Source of the DNA: DUAG01 sp046756865
GTDB lineage: Bacteria; Nitrospirota; Nitrospiria; SBBL01; JAADHI01
Reading direction: 5' to 3'
Assembly (NCBI GenBank): GCA_046756865.1
Contig: JBHHXE010000063.1
Coordinates: 1 to 12,127 of the forward strand
Length of the DNA stretch: 12,127 nucleotides
Shown here: positions 7,939 through 12,127 of the stretch, one piece after another
Numbering within the stretch: the stretch's first letter is position 1
How the letters are laid out: the number at the start of each line of letters is the position of its first letter
The notes under the pieces: model-generated
The model's database searches: none
The model's input: the letters and a program-made list of their open reading frames with translations, nothing else
Told to the model about the DNA's origin: nothing
Position numbers and translations under genes: made by a program

Positions 7939-8925
7939 TCACGTCCGTAAAATTAAATCAAAATTAAGTTCTTCCTTCTCAAGGAGATTTGTCACGGCCC
8001 TTTCTACAGAACGTGAGGCACGGGAAGAAGGATATTCAATAAGCAATGGCCGTTTCTTTTTTGTCGCACGCCAAACGTGATCATCGTACTCGATACTGCC
8101 GACATAATCAACTTTGATGCCAAAATACTTCAGGCAGGAACTTCTCATCGAAAAGCCCAGGGTGATATCATCTTTTGAGCGAACTTGGTTCACGACGAGT
8201 TTTGGGCTATAGGAATAGATCTTTTCTTTCAGCCAATGCCCCGTTTTCTTATCTAGGGTATCGATGTAGTCGATCAAATCATGAGGGGTTCGAATTCCCC
8301 TCTGGTTCTTTTCGTTTATGGCCGTCGTCACGACCTTTCTGACCGCAGGATCACGCGCAACCCTTTTGAAACGCCGGTAAAAAGTACTCTTAATAAAACT
8401 GTAGGTGTTTTCAATGGATGTCGGCTCCGGAATGACATTTAAAATACCCTGGCTTGCCGAAAGAAAAAAATCAAGGTTTGCATAAGCTGTTCCCGCACCC
8501 AGATCCAGAATCGTATATTCGAAATCAAGCCCGTGTATTTTACGAATAAATTTCATCTTCTGAGTATATTTTGGGTTGGCGATTTCCAGATAAGCATAAG
8601 CCCCTGAGATCAAGGCCAGGTTCGGAATTTCGGTTTGAATCAGCACATCCTCAATTCGGTCGACCTTTCCGTGAATAAAGTCGGAGAGCGTAACCTCGGG
8701 GTTCACCCCCAGGCAGGTATGGAGATTCGCACAACCAAGATCCGCATCAACCAGCAAAACTTTTTTTCCAGCCTTGGCCAGAGCAACACCCAGATTTGTT
8801 GAGAGAAATGTCTTTCCTGTCCCCCCCTTCCCTCCTCCAATTGCCCAGACTTCTTTTTTTATGGCATCCTCTCCGGGATCGATCCCCGGCAATGAAAGCG
8901 TTTTAAAAAACTCATGCTTATCCAT
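7939..8925 (-). CDS. MinD/ParA-family P-loop ATPase
   Basis: The protein has 328 residues from the ATG at 8923-8925, chosen because AGAAGG lies a few bases upstream. The frame stays open to 9036, but that extension runs through AT-rich promoter-like DNA. A deviant Walker A (GKGGTGKT, residues 32-39) carries the signature lysine, Lys33, of the MinD/ParA/Mrp group. It is followed by the switch motif LLVDADLG (Asp60, Asp62) and a Walker B-like YTILDLGAG near residue 140. The C-terminal part (VNQVRSKDD, then YVGSIEYDDHVWRA and RPLLIEYP) is typical of FleN/MinD-type ATPases. Such proteins dimerise with ATP and position structures such as flagella, chromosomes or division proteins. No flagellar or parABS genes are nearby. 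Its gene is first in the cluster with the J-HTH protein, a likely partner. I see no clear C-terminal amphipathic membrane helix of the MinD type. Confidence 0.92.
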   Translation of the reverse strand: MDKHEFFKTLSLPGIDPGEDAIKKEVWAIGGGKGGTGKTFLSTNLGVALAKAGKKVLLVDADLGCANLHTCLGVNPEVTLSDFIHGKVDRIEDVLIQTEIPNLALISGAYAYLEIANPKYTQKMKFIRKIHGLDFEYTILDLGAGTAYANLDFFLSASQGILNVIPEPTSIENTYSFIKSTFYRRFKRVARDPAVRKVVTTAINEKNQRGIRTPHDLIDYIDTLDKKTGHWLKEKIYSYSPKLVVNQVRSKDDITLGFSMRSSCLKYFGIKVDYVGSIEYDDHVWRATKKKRPLLIEYPSSRASRSVERAVTNLLEKEELNFDLILRT

Positions 8926-9006
8926 CGGCCCTTCTATTTTGCTGTATTTTTCTACAATTTTAAGGATGCGCGTCTGGCCGCTGCAATTGTTTAAATCATC
9001 AGTGCT

Positions 9007-9036
9007 TATATAAGTATAAACGACAAATATTTTCAA
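9007..9036 (-). promoter_or_regulatory. Candidate promoter of the MinD-like gene
   Basis: Reading the minus strand, TTGAAA (9036-9031, five of six matches to the -35 consensus) is followed after 18 nt by TATATA (9012-9007). An alternative -10, TATACT (9018-9013), has a poorer -35 partner. Either choice gives a leader of about 75-80 nt to the ATG at 8925. The site interleaves with the plus-strand promoter for the DUF3047 gene. Confidence 0.4.
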
Positions 9037-9046
9037 GCAAAATTTG

Positions 9047-9055
9047 TGATATAAT
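9047..9055 (+). promoter_or_regulatory. Extended -10 promoter of the DUF3047 gene
   Basis: TGATATAAT is an exact extended -10 element (TG, one base, then TATAAT at 9050-9055). The -35 region is poor, as often seen with extended -10 promoters. Transcription should begin around 9061-9063. That coincides with the first ATG of the gene (9063) or leaves a leader of about 31 nt to the second ATG (9093). Confidence 0.55.
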
Positions 9056-9062
9056 CGTCGGA

Positions 9063-9797
9063 ATGAACGCCCACCCCATACAGTTCAGGATTATGCATAG
9101 ATTACTTGCTCTTAATCTCATTGTTTTTCTCTTCACGGTTCTTTTCTCCCCGCTTTCAGTAAGGGCTAGCGAACCATTTTTTGAGGATTTTTCAAAAGGG
9201 ATAAATAACCAGGGCTTTCCCAAGGGCTGGAAACTCAAACAATGGTTTGGCAACACAAGAACCATTGAAATCCACACCGAAGATGAAAACAGGGTCCTTT
9301 ATCTAAAAAGTCAGAAAGAAAGCTTTGGCATTTATAAAGATCATGATTTTGATGCACAAGCAACGCCATTCATAACCTGGCGTTGGAAAGTAACCCGGAT
9401 TCCCACGGGGGGAGATGTCCGGGAAAAGAAAAAGGACGACCAGGCCGCCCAGCTTTATGTCATGTTCCCCCGCTTTCCCAAAATGCTCAATACGCGCATG
9501 GTTGGATACATCTGGGAGAGCGGCGCGCCAAAGGGGGCGACGTTGACCAGCAGAAAATCTTCAAACACACGCTACGTCGTTCTACAAAGCGGCGAGGAAC
9601 ACCTGGGGAAATGGGTTACGGAGAAACGAAATATCTACAAGGACTATAGAGCCCTTTTCAATGAAGAACCCCCGAAAGGAGGTGGAATCACAATCATGAT
9701 TGATTCTGACGATACCGGGACCTCCGCCGAAAGTTATTTTGATGATATCACCATTGGAAATGAGCCCTTCAGAGCCTTAGGCCTGGGATCACCCTGA
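9063..9797 (+). CDS. Exported DUF3047 family protein
   Basis: The protein has 244 residues. The start is ambiguous. The ATG at 9063 has no ribosome-binding site and lies at the predicted transcription start. The ATG at 9093 has AGGA only 2 nt upstream and begins a textbook signal peptide (MHRLLALNLIVFLFTVLFS, then a cleavage-like SVRA/SEP). Either start gives a secreted protein. The mature part matches the DUF3047 style: FFEDFSKG near the start, TPFITWRWKVTRIP, then KKDDQAAQLYVMF, and a late GITIMIDSDDTG with FDDITIG. It is probably a beta-sandwich periplasmic protein. No catalytic role is established for the family. It is transcribed alone, away from the MinD-like cluster, and its stop abuts the stop of pncB with no gap. 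Confidence 0.88.
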   Translation: MNAHPIQFRIMHRLLALNLIVFLFTVLFSPLSVRASEPFFEDFSKGINNQGFPKGWKLKQWFGNTRTIEIHTEDENRVLYLKSQKESFGIYKDHDFDAQATPFITWRWKVTRIPTGGDVREKKKDDQAAQLYVMFPRFPKMLNTRMVGYIWESGAPKGATLTSRKSSNTRYVVLQSGEEHLGKWVTEKRNIYKDYRALFNEEPPKGGGITIMIDSDDTGTSAESYFDDITIGNEPFRALGLGSP

Positions 9798-9802
9798 TCA
9801 GG
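9793..9802. other. Palindrome spanning two convergent stop codons
   Basis: CCTGATCAGG is a perfect 10-bp palindrome. It contains the TGA of the DUF3047 gene (9795-9797) and, on the other strand, the TGA of pncB (9800-9798), which are directly adjacent. There is no T-run, and as a hairpin it would have almost no loop, so a terminator role is doubtful. Confidence 0.4.
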
Positions 9803-10958
9803 ACAAGATTTGAACCTGCCTGAGGACATCATTTCTTATTTCCCGCACCTTCCTTGAAGGGCTGAGGATCTTTCCACTGCTGATCCAGGAAAGAAGAAGG
9901 GGTTCGGTCTCTGATTGACATGAGCGGCAGTGAACCGGCTTGCTCGTCGACAGCGGAATAATCTCCCTCATCAGGCAATCTTGACAAGAGATGACCTGTT
10001 TCGCACCCGACATCTTTCCGCGCTTGGAGAGCGGTTTGCCATCTACCTCGATAATATCCATTGAAAAGTCTATCACCGGCGCGTTACTGATAACCGTTCC
10101 AATACCGTATGCGTCGACCCATGGATTCAACCTCTCGATGTCACCTTCATCAATTCCGCCGCTTACAAAGATCCTGACTTTTTGAAAACCCCTCACGTCC
10201 AACTCCCAACGGACCTCCTTGATGATTTTCAGAAAATCACCACGCCGGGATGACGGAGTATCCAGCCTGATTGCATAAAGTTTGTTCCCCAAGGCTTCCG
10301 CCGCAGCAATCGCCTCGAACTTCTCGTCACCGAAGGTATCAACCAGAACGACCCGCTTGATAGAAGGATCAATGATCTCATCGAAGGCTTTCGCCGCATC
10401 GATCATATTACCGAATAACAGGATCATGGCGTGGGGCATCGTTCCAGTCGCCTCTTCTTCTATGAGTTCGGCACTCTGTATAACAGCAACACCGTCGCAG
10501 CCACCCATAAAGGCGTTTCGTTCAATCATGGGTGCGAGCGCCGGGTGCATCCTCCGCGCTCCGAAACTGACTATTTTTTTCTTCCCCGCCTTCCTCTTGC
10601 AACGGGCCGCCTTCGTCGCAATCCCAGAAGCTTGACACATCAAGCCCAACAAGGTGGTCTCAAACCGCCCGAAGGATTGATAAGGGCCTTCGATTTCCAT
10701 TACAGGCTCATTTGTCTTAAAAACCGTCCCTTCAGGCATCGCCCTGACATTCACGCCAAGCCCCTTCAGGATTTCGCCGGCCTCCTCAAGCCCAGCGAGG
10801 ACGCCCCATTCCGACTCTCCGGGAAACTCTTTGGCAATGAATTCAGCGCGAACATGTTTATTGATTCTCTTCGCGCGCAAAATCTCCATTGAGCGCTCAA
10901 AGTAGACGTCTGTGATCTTTCCCTTTTTGATGTCGTCAAAATCAGCGATATGAAACAT
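9798..10958 (-). CDS. pncB: Nicotinate phosphoribosyltransferase
   Basis: The protein has 386 residues, the length of the shorter bacterial/archaeal NAPRTase type. It converts nicotinate and PRPP to nicotinate mononucleotide in the Preiss-Handler route to NAD; it is cytosolic. Visible family segments are FETTLLGLMCQASGIAT, FGARRMHPALAP, GGCDGVAV, GTMPHA and, for the phosphate-binding region, VSGGIDEGDI and YGIGTVISNAP. Near the C-terminus two CxxC pairs (Cys325/Cys328 and Cys344/Cys347) suggest a zinc knuckle, a feature reported for some archaeal-type enzymes. The ATG at 10956-10958 follows AAGG with a 6-nt spacer. That site overlaps the stop of pncA, 8 nt upstream, so coupled translation is likely. 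Its neighbour supplies its substrate. Confidence 0.95.
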   Translation of the reverse strand: MFHIADFDDIKKGKITDVYFERSMEILRAKRINKHVRAEFIAKEFPGESEWGVLAGLEEAGEILKGLGVNVRAMPEGTVFKTNEPVMEIEGPYQSFGRFETTLLGLMCQASGIATKAARCKRKAGKKKIVSFGARRMHPALAPMIERNAFMGGCDGVAVIQSAELIEEEATGTMPHAMILLFGNMIDAAKAFDEIIDPSIKRVVLVDTFGDEKFEAIAAAEALGNKLYAIRLDTPSSRRGDFLKIIKEVRWELDVRGFQKVRIFVSGGIDEGDIERLNPWVDAYGIGTVISNAPVIDFSMDIIEVDGKPLSKRGKMSGAKQVISCQDCLMREIIPLSTSKPVHCRSCQSETEPLLLSWISSGKILSPSRKVREIRNDVLRQVQILS

Positions 10959-10966
10959 TGATGACC

Positions 10967-11548
10967 TTAGTCACTTTCCAGATCCTTGATCTGTATCGAC
11001 TGGGCACCCGCCTGTCGCATCTCCGAAATGGCCATGGCCGTATCACCTTCGGCGAGTTCGACTCCCTTGGAGGCATCTTCCAGGAGGATGGTTTCAAACC
11101 CATGCCGCAAGGCATCCAGAATAGTCATCTTTACGCAGTAATCTACTGCAAGGCCGCCAGTAAAGACACGCCTGATTCCCCGTCTATTAAGCTGTGCTGA
11201 AAGGGATGTTCCCTGAAAGCCGGAATAGGCTTCCTCCACTGGATCATTTCCCTTCGAGATAATCATTACATTCTCCGGAAGGAAGAGATCATGATGAAAT
11301 GCCGCCCCTTTTGCTCCCTGAACACAGTGGGGAGGCCATATCCCGCCCTCTGCCTTAAAGGAGACATGATTAAAAGGATGCCAGTCACGCGTCACAAAAA
11401 CAGGCAGACCCGCCTTTAAAAAGATACGAATGTATTGGTTTGCGATCGGAACGATCTTATCTCCATCCGGCACGGGAAGCGCACCCCCGGGACAAAAGTC
11501 GATTTGAATATCTACAATGATTAAGGCAGACCCTTGTTCAAGCTTCAT
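10967..11548 (-). CDS. pncA: Nicotinamidase
   Basis: The protein has 193 residues. It hydrolyses nicotinamide to nicotinate and ammonia in NAD salvage. It belongs to the isochorismatase-like cysteine hydrolases. The catalytic triad is visible: Asp13 (ALIIVDIQIDF), Lys99 (ISKGND) and Cys138 (GGLAVDYCVK). The metal site is also visible: Asp55 and His57 (TRDWHP) with His74 (WPPHCVQG). The start ATG (11546-11548) follows AGGAGG (11558-11563) with a 9-nt spacer. It is the first gene of a two-gene operon with pncB, which uses its product. The product and the triad match characterised archaeal and bacterial nicotinamidases, so the call is firm. Confidence 0.96.
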   Translation of the reverse strand: MKLEQGSALIIVDIQIDFCPGGALPVPDGDKIVPIANQYIRIFLKAGLPVFVTRDWHPFNHVSFKAEGGIWPPHCVQGAKGAAFHHDLFLPENVMIISKGNDPVEEAYSGFQGTSLSAQLNRRGIRRVFTGGLAVDYCVKMTILDALRHGFETILLEDASKGVELAEGDTAMAISEMRQAGAQSIQIKDLESD

Positions 11549-11571
11549 GTAAGCGTGCCTCCTATGAAAAA

Positions 11572-11600
11572 ATTATACCCATTTAGAGAAATAAGGACAA
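11572..11600 (-). promoter_or_regulatory. Sigma70-type promoter of pncA-pncB
   Basis: On the minus strand, TTGTCC (11600-11595, four of six) is followed by exactly 17 nt and then a perfect TATAAT (11577-11572). The start point should be near 11565, giving a leader of about 17 nt that consists mostly of the AGGAGG ribosome-binding site. No operator is evident. Confidence 0.75.
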
Positions 11601-11835
11601 CCTGAAACCGACCAAGAAAATCATTTACAATCATGAGCACAAAAGGAGGATTCGTGCTGTTTCCTGGGCACACAAGTCATATGAACCTCTTGGAGTTACC
11701 AGCCTTTTCCCCGTTCTCGTTTAAAACGGTATTACTTTTGCACTATCCCCCCGAGTAATGTTTAAATCTCTTCAGTGGAGCAGAAAACTTTCTAATTCAA
11801 AGAGCCACCGTGTCCCAGCGCTGACCTGAGAGAGA

Positions 11836-11866
11836 CTGACTTGTTGGTATTAGTGCGGATCGAAAA
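11836..11866 (+). repeat. Bipartite direct repeat, copy 1
   Basis: CTGACTTGTTGG, then 13 unconserved bases, then CGAAAA. The same 12-mer, the same 13-nt spacing and the same 6-mer occur again at 12094-12124. The shared fixed spacing suggests a common origin or a two-part binding site. Confidence 0.5.
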
Positions 11867-11933
11867 GATCATTATTATACAAAAAATAGATGCCCTAATA
11901 ATGACCTTTAGGCCACAAGAATCCTGTCAGTAT

Positions 11934-11963
11934 CATGACGAAAAACAGTCAAGCACCGTCATG
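11934..11963. repeat. Inverted repeat CATGACG/CGTCATG
   Basis: CATGACG (11934-11940) and CGTCATG (11957-11963) form a perfect 7-bp inverted repeat around 16 nt. It lies about 40-65 nt upstream of the ATG at 12000. It could be an operator for a dimeric regulator or a leader hairpin; there is no T-run. Confidence 0.45.
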
Positions 11964-11972
11964 TGATTGGCG

Positions 11973-11985
11973 ATATTCTGAATAT
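11973..11985. repeat. Palindrome ATATTCTGAATAT
   Basis: ATATTC and GAATAT flank a single T, a perfect 13-bp odd-centred palindrome. It ends 1 nt before the AGGAGG ribosome-binding site at 11987-11992. Its position would suit a repressor site or an element that masks translation. Confidence 0.45.
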
Positions 11986-11999
11986 TAGGAGGACGGTTC

Positions 12000-12056
12000 A
12001 TGGCGAACCAAGTAGACCGTTTAGGGAACAAGGCAATGATAAAGCGTAATCAGTAG
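12000..12056 (+). CDS. 18-codon ORF with strong ribosome-binding site, possibly a truncated gene or leader peptide
   Basis: AGGAGG (11987-11992) sits 7 nt before the ATG, an ideal arrangement. The peptide is MANQVDRLGNKAMIKRNQ and ends at TAG (12054-12056). I recognise no family. The quality of the initiation signal is out of proportion to the length. This suggests either a leader peptide for a gene beyond the window, or the surviving 5' end of a gene cut by an inserted element whose terminus begins at about 12053-12057. Confidence 0.4.
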   Translation: MANQVDRLGNKAMIKRNQ

Positions 12057-12127
12057 TGTCCGGTAAAAGTTAAAAAAGGCATGGCCTGTAGGCCTGACTT
12101 GTTGGATAATAGGAGTCGCGAAAACCC
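12055..12127 (+). mobile_element. Possible insertion-sequence end (partial)
   Basis: AGTGTCCGGTAAAAGTT begins within the stop of the 18-codon ORF. It resembles, from memory, the terminal sequence of some IS4-type elements. It is followed by a short stem (GGCC/GGCC, 12084-12095) and a GGAG-like ribosome-binding site (12112-12115) near the window edge, where a transposase could start. No transposase or second terminus is visible, so this is tentative. Confidence 0.25.
12094..12124 (+). repeat. Bipartite direct repeat, copy 2
   Basis: This is the second copy of CTGACTTGTTGG-N13-CGAAAA, 258 nt after the first. The 13 intervening bases match copy 1 at only two positions, so the conserved blocks stand out from diverged surroundings. 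Confidence 0.5.

Larger units (their letters stand above)
11601..11999. other. Gene-poor region upstream of the pncAB promoter
   Basis: No sizeable ORF exists on either strand in these ~400 nt. A 41-codon ORF (11633-11758, +) contains an AGGAGG-like site before an in-frame GTG at 11654, but the peptide is nondescript and I do not call it a gene. The region also has one copy of a bipartite direct repeat (11836-11866), a weak TATTAT -10-like box (11873-11878) and two inverted repeats close to 12000. No tRNA or known RNA family was recognised. Confidence 0.4.

Noticed and set aside
8926..9036. N-terminal extension of the MinD-like ATPase to an ATG at 9036
   Set aside because: The extension lacks a ribosome-binding site, runs through AT-rich promoter-like sequence, and the internal ATG at 8925 has AGAAGG upstream and fits the family start.
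10431..10892. 153-codon plus-strand ORF inside pncB
   Set aside because: It is antisense to a gene with clear NAPRTase motifs and has no family features of its own.
11861..11870. Group II intron-like or RNA-gene start around TAGTGCGG
   Set aside because: Only a few bases resemble the intron 5' motif; no domain V or intron protein follows.
11601..12127. tRNA, riboswitch or CRISPR array in the gene-poor end
   Set aside because: There is no cloverleaf, no known riboswitch core, and only two copies of any repeat, without regular spacers.

Overview
This is a chromosomal window from a Gram-negative-type bacterium with moderate GC and mostly housekeeping or conserved accessory genes. Two signs support this: a periplasmic or cell-wall-active transglutaminase locus, and an exported DUF3047 protein. 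The pairing of a MinD-like ATPase with a J-domain/HTH protein, and the style of the proteins overall, recall Nitrospirota or deltaproteobacterial-grade lineages. This placement is an impression from protein style, not a proof. No rRNA, tRNA, CRISPR array or phage module was found.

Layout. Positions 1-1998 (+) hold the 3' part of a gene for a long helical-repeat protein with a C-terminal Ser/Thr protein kinase; its start lies outside the window. It converges on a minus-strand cluster at 6498-2068: a MoxR AAA+ ATPase, a DUF58 protein and a TgpA-like membrane transglutaminase. The last two overlap by 4 nt. Next, still on the minus strand (8925-6772), come a MinD/ParA-like ATPase, a degenerate J-domain protein fused to a RodZ-like HTH, and a small sulfite-oxidase-fold protein with a His-rich tail. 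A compact divergent promoter region at about 8926-9062 separates this cluster from a plus-strand exported DUF3047 protein (9063-9797). That gene ends nose-to-nose with a minus-strand NAD-salvage operon (11548-9798): nicotinamidase pncA and nicotinate phosphoribosyltransferase pncB. The operon has a well-formed sigma70-type promoter at 11572-11600.

The last ~550 bp (11601-12127) have no large gene but are rich in structure. They hold two inverted repeats, a strong ribosome-binding site in front of an 18-codon ORF, a bipartite direct repeat, and a sequence (AGTGTCCGGT...) that may be an insertion-sequence end.

How the genes work together. MoxR-DUF58-transglutaminase is a recurrent bacterial trio, presumed to couple an AAA+ chaperone to envelope protein processing or crosslinking. 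PncA and PncB carry out consecutive steps (nicotinamide to nicotinate to nicotinate mononucleotide). The MinD-like/J-HTH pair looks like a positional or scaffold system of unknown role. The most attractive leads are that pair, the His-tailed molybdopterin-fold protein, the repeat-solenoid kinase, and the structured end of the window.
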